Assembly (NCBI GenBank): GCA_030037185.1
Contig: JASHRR010000369.1
Span: 1 to 12,459, forward strand
Source of the DNA: Xanthobacteraceae bacterium
GTDB taxonomy: Bacteria > Pseudomonadota > Alphaproteobacteria > Rhizobiales > Xanthobacteraceae
Length of the DNA: 12,459 nucleotides
Direction of reading: 5' to 3'
Shown in pieces: positions 1 to 7,305 of this stretch (the first letter of the stretch is position 1; every line of letters starts with the position of its first letter). The translations under genes and the position numbers were made by a program. Under the pieces are notes generated by a model, which ran no database searches, was not told the origin of the DNA, and worked only from the letters and a program-made list of their open reading frames with translations.

Positions 1-146
1 GTCATAAACATCGATTTGCCTGCCGGCTGGAGGATCAGCTGGTGAAGTACCGCCCTGCGGCAGCAAGCTCTGCAGCGGGGTCGGTCGCCGGGAAGGGGTG
101 TGAATAGATTTTAGAGTCATAGCTACGCTGGCGTACCGAGGCGCTC

Positions 147-476
147 TTGAGCGATCTTCACACAGCTCGGCACCGCCATCAACTTTGCGGGTTAGCCATC
201 CAGCTCGCATACGAAACTAAGGCGCGGGTGATCAAGGGCTGCCAAATGGAGCAAGCAACAATGAGGTTGGGTTTATGGGGTTGGGTTTATCTGCGCCGCA
301 GTGCTATCCGCGAAGAGGCACGTCAATTCGATGAATGGACCGCACTATTTTTGCGCGTTGATCAGCTTAGGGTTGACTTGCTCGGCCCCACCCAAGCCGG
401 TAAGGACGCCACCACTCACAGGGTTACCAGTGTGATCGTCGATGACCAGCCCGTTCGCGCCGCTGCAACTACGTAA
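147..476 (+). CDS. Hypothetical protein, doubtful ORF
   Basis: I do not recognise this 109-residue ORF. It opens with TTG at 147. A more believable start may be the ATG at 246 (76 residues), which has AAGGG about seven bases upstream. The central part (roughly residues 50-80) is charged and helix-like, with many Arg, Glu and Leu, and reads more like protein than random translation, but it has no membrane segment, cysteine cluster or family motif. It lies in the accessory left part of the window, upstream of an AT-rich stretch. A 12-base direct repeat (GGTTGGGTTTAT at 265-276 and 279-290) sits inside it and is read in two different frames, which is unusual for a conserved gene. It may be a real small accessory gene, a decayed gene, or chance. 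Confidence 0.28.
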   Translation: MSDLHTARHRHQLCGLAIQLAYETKARVIKGCQMEQATMRLGLWGWVYLRRSAIREEARQFDEWTALFLRVDQLRVDLLGPTQAGKDATTHRVTSVIVDDQPVRAAATT

Positions 477-547
477 TTATAGTAATATATTAATTATTGG
501 TAATGCACTACGTCATGCTATCCGAAGGATCGTGCTATTTTATGAGG

Positions 548-561
548 CTATACCTGTATAG
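548..561. promoter_or_regulatory. Operator-like palindrome in AT-rich leader
   Basis: CTATAC and GTATAG form a perfect 6-base inverted repeat separated by CT. A further CTATACC lies at 579-585, so a half-site is repeated 31 bases on. The site lies in a conspicuously AT-rich stretch (about 470-600) in otherwise GC-rich DNA, about 170 bases upstream of the small cysteine-rich protein gene at 728. This is what a repressor site of a mobile-element gene could look like, but no regulator gene is visible and a match this short can arise by chance. Confidence 0.2.
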
Positions 562-613
562 AAAAATAGAATTACCTCCTATACCGAGAAACAAGTAACG
601 TTTAATTTGCAGT

Positions 614-652
614 GAGGTTTGAGGGGAAGGTTTGAGGGGGAGGTGTAGGTCA
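614..652 (+). repeat. 13-base tandem repeat, two copies plus a degenerate third
   Basis: GAGGTTTGAGGGG (614-626) is followed directly by AAGGTTTGAGGGG (627-639) and then a degenerate GAGGTGTAGGT. The period is 13 bases and the strand is strongly purine/G biased. It lies between the AT-rich stretch and the start of the gene at 728. It probably arose by slippage; I see no function in it. Confidence 0.55.
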
Positions 653-727
653 CGCGCGCGCTCTGTGTGGGCTTGCTTTTTTCGCTATAGACGTTTCGAC
701 ACAGGTTAATTTCGTAACAGGACACAG

Positions 728-1048
728 ATGACCAGATTGCATAGTCTGATAGGGCAACGATTTGGCCATCTCGTTGTGCGAGGACGAGCACCCTCCCGGA
801 ACAGGGACGCCTATTGGCTTTGCCAGTGCGAATGCGGCGGGAACAAAGAGACTTCAACCTCCGGTCTAAGACGCGGCGCCACCGTCTCCTGCGGCTGCTT
901 GCGCATATCGAAGAGCGATAGGTGCAGCGTCGAAGGATGCACTACCAAGCCGCGCTGTAAAGGCTTGTGCACCAAGCATTACCAACGGGCTCGCCGCTAC
1001 GACGGTGTACCAGTCCTCCGGGTAGGGGACCATACGCGCGCGCCCTAA
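728..1048 (+). CDS. Small cysteine-rich protein of phage/mobile-DNA type (two putative zinc sites)
   Basis: A 106-residue protein starting at ATG 728, with AGGA five bases upstream. The N-terminal part (residues 8-58) has the layout of a module common in phages and mobile elements: an IGQRFGHLVV opening, then WLCQCECGG (C32, C34, C36), a short GLRRG linker and SCGCL (C55, C57). These CxC pairs probably bind one zinc. The module is often found next to HNH or AP2-like DNA-binding parts. A second cysteine set follows: C66, C71, C77, C81 and H84 in the pattern GLCTKHYQR, typical of small zinc-binding tails in phage proteins. No complete HNH nuclease motif is seen, so catalytic activity is not supported; a DNA-binding role is inference. 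The AT-rich leader and the nearby recombinase relic fit horizontal origin. Confidence 0.72.
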   Translation: MTRLHSLIGQRFGHLVVRGRAPSRNRDAYWLCQCECGGNKETSTSGLRRGATVSCGCLRISKSDRCSVEGCTTKPRCKGLCTKHYQRARRYDGVPVLRVGDHTRAP

Positions 1049-1243
1049 CCTGGTGGAGGGCACTGGCGAGCGGTTTTCCGGGGGGAACTGACAAATGGGC
1101 GAGAGTGTTAAAGTTTTCGGGAACCAAGGAGGACTGAACTCGACGCCGCCAGAGCTTTGACGACGAAAACGCCGGCGCAACCGCGGCATGAGTCGGCAAC
1201 GTTAAGTAACGCGCCCGGGCGCCCGGGAACCGTCCTAACTAAC

Positions 1244-1366
1244 TTAATTCGATTGAGCACGCTGCCATAGATACAAGATATGCAGGGCTGCCGCGCCGAC
1301 GAAGATGGGCATTCAGAATTGGAACGTGACGCCGAAGACGGTAAACCTCTCTGCGGGAAACTCCAT
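1244..1366 (-). other. Possible small membrane-peptide locus interrupted by in-frame TGA
   Basis: On the minus strand an ATG at 1366 is preceded by AGGAGG (1379-1374) with seven bases between, the best ribosome binding site in the window. It opens a 17-residue ORF, MEFPAERFTVFGVTFQF, ending at TGA (1315-1313). That stop is followed at once by ATG (1312) in the same frame, giving 22 more residues that are mostly hydrophobic (IFVGAAALHILYLW) before TAA at 1246-1244. With TGG in place of TGA the product would be a single 40-residue protein with one membrane helix. It may be two coupled micro-ORFs, a small gene disabled by one nonsense mutation, or chance. No known family is recognised. Confidence 0.25.
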
Positions 1367-1682
1367 CTGCGTGCCTCCTAGTCGAGGGACAGGTAGCGAA
1401 CCGTTTTCATGACGGCCTCGTTTTGACTTATCTTTGGGATCTTTGGGTCGATTTCGACGACGGTGAAATTACACAACTAGGTTAGGCTTTGGCCGCAGCG
1501 TAAGCTCGGCGCGGCACTGAGCGACCGTGGTAGCAGAAGCAAGCTCGCTATCGTGAATGCCACCTTGGTGTCGATGGCGTGAAGGTGCGCTTCGGACTCA
1601 TTCCAGCGCCGGCGCCCGGGTGAAAATGGGCCGCCTTGCGCGCCACCGTGGTTATACAATGACCGTTCTTGTCAGGAACTGG

Positions 1683-1734
1683 TTGAGCGCGCCGAACGAC
1701 AGGCGGCGGCAAGGCTGCCCTTCGGCGCGCTCAA
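1683..1734. repeat. 14-base perfect inverted repeat, long hairpin
   Basis: TTGAGCGCGCCGAA (1683-1696) is repeated exactly in inverse orientation as TTCGGCGCGCTCAA (1721-1734), with 24 bases between. Inside the spacer GGCGGC and GCTGCC can form a further six pairs including one G-U. The flanks CAGG (1673-1676) and CCTG (1737-1740) add a possible outer stem. No T-run follows on either strand, so it is not a typical intrinsic terminator. It could be a dispersed palindromic element, a recombination or phage site, or part of a structured RNA. Confidence 0.6.
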
Positions 1735-1830
1735 GGCCTGCCGAATAGATAGCGAGTTAACGGAGTGGAGTAATAACGTGCAGCCTCGCCTGGGGCTCAC
1801 ACCTTCCTCAACGTTTGGAATGACACCTAC

Positions 1831-2099
1831 CAAGGCCACGTCGAAATCGAGAACACGATCAGCACACCAGCGCCCAAAGACGCGCGAGTCGCTCTCGTAG
1901 GTCGTCCGCAGGGCTGCCGGGCGTAGTTACGAGCAGCATTAAGGTCGGCGAGGATGGTGGTAGGCAGTGTGGTTTGGGAGAGAGTGGGAAGCATTTTTGC
2001 CTCAAGGAATATCGGTTGCTGGAAGTAATTCGAGGACAGAAAGTCCGGCGCTCCCATCCAAGCCACGACGCGATGGGAGATGTTGCCCGGTGGCTGCAT
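1831..2099 (-). pseudogene. Tyrosine recombinase (phage integrase) N-terminal remnant, frameshifted
   Basis: Two overlapping minus-strand frames together resemble the N-terminal SAM-like (core-binding) domain of alphaproteobacterial tyrosine recombinases. From ATG 2099 the first frame runs to LADLNAARNYARQ (ending near 1914). The second frame then gives LRTTYESDSRVFGRWCADR (about 1911-1855), matching the typical helix with YxSDWRxFxxWC. About 14 bases separate ARQ from the Tyr codon, where intact proteins usually have around nine codons, so a small deletion with frameshift is likely. After DFDVAL (1831) the similarity stops; the catalytic domain with its R-H-R-Y residues is absent. It marks this region as debris of an integrated element. 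The assignment rests on recognised sequence style, not a search. Confidence 0.45.
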
Positions 2100-2168
2100 C
2101 GTGGGTAGGGTTGTTTAGACACCGATTTTCAACAGATATTGCGCACACTGGCGCACACCCGCGCAAAG

Positions 2169-3086
2169 TCAAAATTCCGGATAGCCCTGCACCCTGCGGA
2201 CGATGTCAAGCGCGCGCCGGAGCAGGTTCGCGGAGGCCTCCGGCGTCCGGAAGGCGGCGTGGGGCGACAGGGTGACGTTGTCGAGGCGGGCGAGCGGATG
2301 GTCGGGCTTGATCGGCTCGACATGGAACACGTCGAGCCCGGCGCGGCCGATACGACCCGACGCTAGCGCATCAATCAGCGCCGCCTCGTCGACCAGCGCG
2401 CCCCGCGCAGTGTTGACCAGGATTACGCCCGGTTTGACGCGGGCGAGGCGGGCCGCATCGAGGAAGCCGCGGGTCTCCTCGTTGAGCGAGAGGTTGAGCG
2501 AGATCACGTCGGCGCGCGCGAGCAGCTCGTCAATCGGCACTTGCGTCACCTGCAATTGCGGCCGCGGCTTGCGGTTCCAGCCGATCACGCTCATCCCGAT
2601 GCCCGCCCCGATACGGGCAACCTCGCTGCCGATCCCTCCGAGCCCAATGACGCCGAGCGTCTTGCCGAGCAGCTGCACGCCCTCACGCGGCTGCCAGAGG
2701 CCGCGGCGGACCTCGCGGTCGGACAGCGCGAGGTCGCGGGCGCACGCAAACATCAGCGCAATCGTGTGTTCGGCGACGGCCGTGTCACCATAGCCCCGAT
2801 AGGTGTGCACGGTGACGCCGAGCCCGGTTAGCGCTGGCAAATCCATGTAGCTCGACGCGCCGGTGCCGCAAAATACGATGTGGCGAAGCGACTTGCATTG
2901 CGCGATCTGTGCGGTGGGCATGTAGGAATGATCGTCAATGCAAATGTCGTAGCCATCGAGGAGGCGCGGCAGGTCCGTGGCCTGGAAAGGATGGAGGTTG
3001 GTGGTTACGGGGGGATCGTCGGCGCGATGGACCCTGCGGAAGACCTTTTCCAGTTGCTCGCCGCAGTCGATGAAGATGGTTTTCAT
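2169..3086 (-). CDS. D-isomer-specific 2-hydroxyacid dehydrogenase (NAD-dependent)
   Basis: A 305-residue cytoplasmic oxidoreductase that reduces a 2-keto acid or oxidises a D-2-hydroxy acid with NAD(H). The Rossmann glycine motif is GLGGIG (residues 148-153). The catalytic set is R228 in NTARGALVDE, E257 in VFHVEP and H276 in LSPHAA, so it looks active. The length fits the family (about 310-330). The substrate cannot be read from the motifs; phosphoglycerate, glyoxylate or hydroxypyruvate type enzymes are all possible, and the C-terminal ACT domain of long SerA enzymes is absent. I chose ATG 3086 because MKTIFIDCGEQ begins like the first beta strand of the family and GGAACG/GAAAG lies just upstream. 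ATG 3104 would add six residues, and an ATG at 3230 48 unlikely ones. It diverges from the peptidase gene, with 206 bases between the starts. Confidence 0.9.
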   Translation of the reverse strand: MKTIFIDCGEQLEKVFRRVHRADDPPVTTNLHPFQATDLPRLLDGYDICIDDHSYMPTAQIAQCKSLRHIVFCGTGASSYMDLPALTGLGVTVHTYRGYGDTAVAEHTIALMFACARDLALSDREVRRGLWQPREGVQLLGKTLGVIGLGGIGSEVARIGAGIGMSVIGWNRKPRPQLQVTQVPIDELLARADVISLNLSLNEETRGFLDAARLARVKPGVILVNTARGALVDEAALIDALASGRIGRAGLDVFHVEPIKPDHPLARLDNVTLSPHAAFRTPEASANLLRRALDIVRRVQGYPEF

Positions 3087-3292
3087 CTTTCGTTCCACGC
3101 CCATGCCCTTGGCGGCCTGCCAGAGTAGCGAACTCAACCTGGGTTGCCCACCGGCAGGATCGGCCGCTGCCGATGAAAGCTTGCTCTGCGGTTCGGTTAG
3201 GCAGGAATTTTTCCCTGTCAGGGCTTTCAAATCCGCGCCCGGTCACTATCTTTTCGGGACTGTAGCGACTCCCCTACATCGAGAGGCCATGA

Positions 3293-6232
3293 ATGACCGC
3301 GACCCACGGCTTTGAGCTCATCCGCGAGCAGCAGTTGTCGGAAATCAACTCCACGGCGCGCCATTACCGCCATGTCGCCACCGGCGCGGAGCTGATCTCA
3401 CTGCTTAACGCCGACGAGAACAAGGTGTTCGGCGTCAGCTTTGCCACTCCGCCGTCGGACTCGACGGGCGTCGCCCATATCCTGGAGCACTCAGTGCTTT
3501 GCGGATCGCGCAAATACCCGATCAAGGAGCCGTTCGTCGAGCTGATGAAGAGTTCGCTCAATACATTTCTGAATGCGATGACATTTCCGGACAAGACCTG
3601 CTATCCGGTCGCGAGCCAGAACGTTCAGGACTTCTACAATCTCGTCGACGTCTATCTCGATGCTGTGTTTCATCCGCGTCTGACGCCGCAGATCTTCGAG
3701 CAAGAGGGCTGGCATTACGAGCTGGACGGGCCAGATGCGGCGCTGGCCTACAAGGGCGTGGTCTTCAACGAGATGAAGGGGAACTATTCCTCCCCTGACA
3801 ACATGCTGCGCGAGCTGTCACAGCAATCGCTTTATCCGGACATTACCTACGGGCTCGATTCCGGCGGCGATCCGAAGCACATTCCGCAACTCACTTACGA
3901 CCAGCTCAAGGAATTTCACGCCAGGCATTATCACCCGTCCAACGCCAGAGTGTTTTTCTACGGCGACGACGACCCTGAAGAGCGGTTGCGCCTTCTCGAC
4001 AGATACCTTGGCGAATTCAATCGGATCGAGGTCGACGCCCGGGTGCCCCTTCAGCGGCGCTTTAGCGCGCCGAAACGGCTGACCCGCACCTACGCGGCCG
4101 GGGCCGCTGAGGAACAGCCGCAGGGAGAGGCGGATAAGCCCAAGCAATCGATGATCTCGGTGAACTGGATGATCGACGAGATCGCCGACGTCGAAACGGC
4201 CCTCGGCTTTGACATTCTCGAGCATATTCTCATCGGCAATCCGGCCGCGCCGCTCTACAAGGCGCTGATCGATTCCGGTCTCGGCGAAGGTCTCGCGGGG
4301 GGCGGCCTCGACGACGGGCTGCGTCAGCCGATGTTCTCGATCGGCCTCAAGGGCATCGATCCGGCCGATACCGATAAGGTCGAGCGGCTGATTGCCGATA
4401 CGATCGGCGGTCTCGCCGACAGCGGCATCGACCCGCTGACTGTTGAGGCCGCGCTGAATACAGTCGAGTTTGCGTTGCGCGAGAACAATACCGGCGCGTT
4501 CCCGCGCGGAATCGTATTCATGCTGCGGGCGCTGCGATCGTGGCTACACGGGCGCGATCCGCTGACGCCGCTCGCCTTCGCGGCACCGCTTTCGGCGATC
4601 AAGAACCGCGTCGCCAGCGGCGAACATTATTTCGAAAATCTGCTGCGCCGCCATTTCATCGACAATCGCCATCGCACCGTCATGCTGCTCAAGCCGGACC
4701 GCGAGCAGGCCGAACGCGAGGCGCAAGAAGAGACCGCGCACCTCGCGCAGGTGCGCGCCCGCATGACCAATGCCGACATCACCGCCGTGGTGGAGGCGAC
4801 GCGTACGCTCAAGGATCTGCAGGAGCGCCCCGACCCGCCCGAGGCGCTCGCCACCATCCCGACCCTCAAGCTTTCGGATCTGCCGCGCGACAACAAGACG
4901 ATACCGATTGAGGTGACGAGGCTGGGCGACACACGCGTGCTCTACCACGACATCCCGACCAATGGGGTAGTCTATCTCGATTTAGGCTTCGACTTGCACA
5001 CGCTGCCCGCAGACCTTCTCCCCTACGTCCCGTTGTTTGGCCGTGCGCTCATCGAAACCGGCGTCGGGGACGACGATTTCGTGCGTCTTTCGCAGAGGAT
5101 CGGCCGGTCCACCGGCGGCATCCGGCCGATGCGCTGGACCTCGACCTTTTCGGGCAACTCCGCAGCCACTGCGTGGCTCACCTTGCGAGGCAAGGCGCTG
5201 CCGGACCAGACCGGCGAGTTGCTGGCAATCCTGCGAGACATCCTCGAACGCGCCCGCCTCGACAACCGCGAACGCTTTGAACAGCTGGTGCTGGAGGAGA
5301 AGGCGGCGCTTGAGTCGCGCATTGTGCCGGCGGGCTCAAGTTTCGTGGACCGCCGCCTGCGCGCCGCTTTGCACGAGGCCGACTGGGCCGAGGAGCAGAT
5401 GGGCGGGGTGAGCTACCTGTTCTTCCTGCGCAGGCTCGCTGAGGATGTGGCGACCGGCTGGGACGGCGTGCTGGCCGCGCTGGAGCGCATCCGCGTCACG
5501 CTCGTCAACCGGGCGGCCATGCTGTGCAACGTGACGGCGGAGGCCGCCGATTGGGCGCGACTCAAGTCGCAGCTTGCGGATTTCCTGGGCGCCCTGCCGC
5601 TCGCGGCGGTGGCAGCCGCGCCGTGGCGGGTGGCGGATGGTCCGCACGGCGAGGGCCTGGTGATGCCGACCAAGGTCAATTACGTGGGCAAGGGCACCGA
5701 TCTTTACCGCCAGGGCATAAAGCCCACTGGCGCCCACCTGGTGGCGCGCGCTTATCTTCGCACCAGCTGGCTGTGGGAGAAGATTCGAGTGCAGGGCGGC
5801 GCTTACGGCGGTCAATGCATGTTCAGCCGCTATTCGGGCGACTTCACTTTCGTGTCCTATCGCGACCCCAACCTCCTCGCCACACTTGACATCTATGACC
5901 GCACCGCGGAGTTCCTCAGAGCCGCCGACCTCGGGGAAGCGGAATTGACCCGAAACATCATCGGCACGATCGGAGAGATCGACACCTACCGGCTTCCCGA
6001 CGCCAAGGGCTTTGCCTCAATGCAGCGCTATTTGATCGGCGACACTGACGAGGCGCGCCAGCGCATGCGCGAGGAGATCCTGTCAACCACGGCCGCAGAC
6101 ATCCGCAATTTCGGCGAGGCGATGGCGCAGGTCGCCGCCAAAGGCCGGGTGGTGGTGCTCGGCTCCGAGCAGGCGATCGAGGCCGCGAATGCCGAACGGC
6201 CGGGGCTGCTGAGAGTAATGCGGGTGATGTGA
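3293..6232 (+). CDS. M16C zinc metallopeptidase, presequence-protease (PreP/Cym1)-like
   Basis: A 979-residue insulinase-family peptidase of the M16C type, which folds into two halves enclosing a chamber and degrades short unfolded peptides; organellar PreP removes cleaved targeting peptides. The inverted zinc motif HILEH is at 62-66 (ligands H62 and H66, catalytic base E65), and the third ligand is E160 in FNEMKG. The C-terminal half keeps R832 and Y838 in RVQGGAYGG, the pair that completes the active site in PreP. The length matches the family. There is no signal peptide, so a cytoplasmic location is expected. The start is fixed by an in-frame TGA directly before ATG 3293, with GAGAGG (3281-3286) as ribosome binding site. 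It is divergent from the dehydrogenase gene and followed by a strong hairpin, so probably monocistronic. Its bacterial substrates are unknown; peptide scavenging is inference. Confidence 0.93.
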   Translation: MTATHGFELIREQQLSEINSTARHYRHVATGAELISLLNADENKVFGVSFATPPSDSTGVAHILEHSVLCGSRKYPIKEPFVELMKSSLNTFLNAMTFPDKTCYPVASQNVQDFYNLVDVYLDAVFHPRLTPQIFEQEGWHYELDGPDAALAYKGVVFNEMKGNYSSPDNMLRELSQQSLYPDITYGLDSGGDPKHIPQLTYDQLKEFHARHYHPSNARVFFYGDDDPEERLRLLDRYLGEFNRIEVDARVPLQRRFSAPKRLTRTYAAGAAEEQPQGEADKPKQSMISVNWMIDEIADVETALGFDILEHILIGNPAAPLYKALIDSGLGEGLAGGGLDDGLRQPMFSIGLKGIDPADTDKVERLIADTIGGLADSGIDPLTVEAALNTVEFALRENNTGAFPRGIVFMLRALRSWLHGRDPLTPLAFAAPLSAIKNRVASGEHYFENLLRRHFIDNRHRTVMLLKPDREQAEREAQEETAHLAQVRARMTNADITAVVEATRTLKDLQERPDPPEALATIPTLKLSDLPRDNKTIPIEVTRLGDTRVLYHDIPTNGVVYLDLGFDLHTLPADLLPYVPLFGRALIETGVGDDDFVRLSQRIGRSTGGIRPMRWTSTFSGNSAATAWLTLRGKALPDQTGELLAILRDILERARLDNRERFEQLVLEEKAALESRIVPAGSSFVDRRLRAALHEADWAEEQMGGVSYLFFLRRLAEDVATGWDGVLAALERIRVTLVNRAAMLCNVTAEAADWARLKSQLADFLGALPLAAVAAAPWRVADGPHGEGLVMPTKVNYVGKGTDLYRQGIKPTGAHLVARAYLRTSWLWEKIRVQGGAYGGQCMFSRYSGDFTFVSYRDPNLLATLDIYDRTAEFLRAADLGEAELTRNIIGTIGEIDTYRLPDAKGFASMQRYLIGDTDEARQRMREEILSTTAADIRNFGEAMAQVAAKGRVVVLGSEQAIEAANAERPGLLRVMRVM

Positions 6233-6240
6233 GAGGCAAA

Positions 6241-6262
6241 CGGCGGGCGCAGTCGCCCGCCG
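6241..6262 (+). terminator. GC hairpin after the M16C peptidase gene
   Basis: CGGCGGGCG (6241-6249) and CGCCCGCCG (6254-6262) form a perfect 9-pair stem with a 4-base loop, starting 9 bases after the TGA stop. No T-run follows, so it is a terminator-like or 3'-stabilising hairpin rather than a canonical intrinsic terminator. Confidence 0.5.
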
Positions 6263-6392
6263 GCGTTGGCAGCAGGTCGCAAAAAGCAAGTGCGCGCGGA
6301 CTCCGCCGAGCGGTCGTGATGGCCGCCCGGGGCACGCAGACCGACAGATTATCGCTGACCGCTATGCGGCGGATTCCGACAGGCGGACCGAC

Positions 6393-6491
6393 TTAACGGG
6401 GGACGTGAAGGAACACGTACCCCATTAACACCGACACCGGCGAACAAAAGAGCAGCAGTGCAAGGGCTAACGTGGGCGCGACGTCATGCAT
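6393..6491 (-). CDS. Possible 32-residue single-helix membrane peptide
   Basis: The minus-strand ORF starts at ATG 6491, three bases after the stop of the preceding tiny ORF, and ends at TAA 6395-6393. After a short MHDV head, nearly all residues to the end are hydrophobic (for example LALALLLFC and VLMGYVFL), with a polar VPR end; this suits one membrane helix. GGGAA about six bases upstream, overlapping the end of the previous ORF, could serve as ribosome binding site and suggests translational coupling. It resembles no small respiratory subunit that I can name. It may be real, a remnant, or chance. Confidence 0.28.
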   Translation of the reverse strand: MHDVAPTLALALLLFCSPVSVLMGYVFLHVPR

Positions 6492-6494
6492 GGT

Positions 6495-6584
6495 TCATTC
6501 CCGGTAGATGGTGTTCCCATCGCCGATCATGTGGCATACCGCCCCGACGCCGACGAAGGCCAGAAATACGATGAAATGGAGCAT
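6495..6584 (-). CDS. Possible 29-residue single-helix membrane peptide
   Basis: The minus-strand ORF starts at ATG 6584 and ends at TGA 6497-6495. About 19 of its 29 residues form an uninterrupted hydrophobic run (LHFIVFLAFVGVGAVCHMIG) followed by a polar tail, as in small single-pass membrane proteins. No clear ribosome binding site precedes it (the upstream bases are TATATAGCGCAC). The next tiny ORF begins three bases after its stop in the same frame, so the pair could be one 62-residue, two-helix protein interrupted by a single TGA. No family is recognised. ORFs this short often arise by chance. Confidence 0.25.
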   Translation of the reverse strand: MLHFIVFLAFVGVGAVCHMIGDGNTIYRE

Positions 6585-7273
6585 GTGCGCTATATAAGGT
6601 CATGCATAGCGTGCACAACCCCCGGAACATTACTTCCAGGCAATCTTTCCTCTCGCCGAGGAGATCGCGCCAGACCGTTTCTCCCGCCCCCTGAAAATAG
6701 ATTCTGGCCTCGCCGCAAACGCCTGCTCTGACGCGAGCCGCTTCCAGCACTTCCTGAAAGTGATCGCCGGCAGGCGCCGCCAGATGTCCTGTCGCGCGCT
6801 TTGGCCGCATGGGCGGCCACTGATCATGCTGCGTCCGGTCCGGATGCCCTCCTCGATGGAGTCCCTTTCGTGCACGATTCGGATCCTCATCGATGGACGG
6901 CCCCGCGGTCGGGCCATTTACTGCCACCATAAGGGACGTGCCGCTTCAGTTTATTGACGATAAGCTTTGTAGGCGGGCAACTTGCGCGCGCCCACAGGCC
7001 GAATGCTCAAAACCTCCCTGGCGGCGAACCAAATGCCAGAGGCGCTGCCGTTGCTTTGTCGCTTGGACGCCCGGAAACGACATGGGCCAAAAACTGAGAC
7101 TGGCCGGTTTGGTTTACCCGGGAGGGTCCCATGGCAAAGTAAAGCTTGCTCAGCGGCCACTCGCCGAACGTACCGCGGAGAGGGATGATCCGGGACGGAG
7201 ACAATATGGATGGAACGCCCGAGCCCATGCCACAAGATCATCCGCAGCGTGACCTGCGAGCGCGCACGTGGTC

Positions 7274-7305
7274 CATGTCGCGGTTGGGTCATGTCGCGGT
7301 TGGGT
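7274..7305 (+). repeat. 16-base perfect tandem duplication
   Basis: CATGTCGCGGTTGGGT occurs twice in direct succession (7274-7289 and 7290-7305), followed by CA, the start of a third copy. A duplication of 16 bases is not a multiple of three, which argues against a conserved reading frame here. Confidence 0.75.

Larger units (their letters stand above)
1049..1830. other. Stretch without a convincing gene
   Basis: About 0.8 kb in which every frame on both strands is broken or has no recognisable protein. It contains a perfect 14-base palindrome CCCGGGCGCCCGGG (1214-1227), the short minus-strand ORF pair at 1244-1366, and the long inverted repeat at 1683-1734. One plus-strand frame (about 1586-1900) stays open for around 100 codons and reads somewhat protein-like near 1660-1740, but it has no good start and no recognised family. 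I interpret the stretch as decayed mobile-element DNA. Confidence 0.5.

Noticed and set aside
3..107. Open frame from the left edge ending at TAG 105-107, possible tail of an upstream gene
   Set aside because: Only 34 codons are visible with no recognisable motif; it could be real but cannot be supported.
1042..1061. GCCCT/AGGGC hairpin overlapping the stop of the gene at 728
   Set aside because: Only five pairs with a ten-base loop and no T-run; too weak to call a terminator.
866..1199. Two minus-strand open frames opposite the small cysteine-rich protein gene
   Set aside because: Antisense of a gene whose cysteine motifs are convincing; no ribosome binding site or family signal.
2203..2793. 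Plus-strand open frame (196 codons) opposite the dehydrogenase gene
   Set aside because: Ser/Arg/Ala-rich antisense translation of a gene with intact catalytic motifs; typical of high-GC DNA.
6484..6930. Minus-strand 148-codon frame in the gap between the peptidase gene and trmL
   Set aside because: The middle looks protein-like but no family is recognised, the ends are low-complexity, and another minus-strand frame overlaps it; kept only as a possible relic in the gap description.
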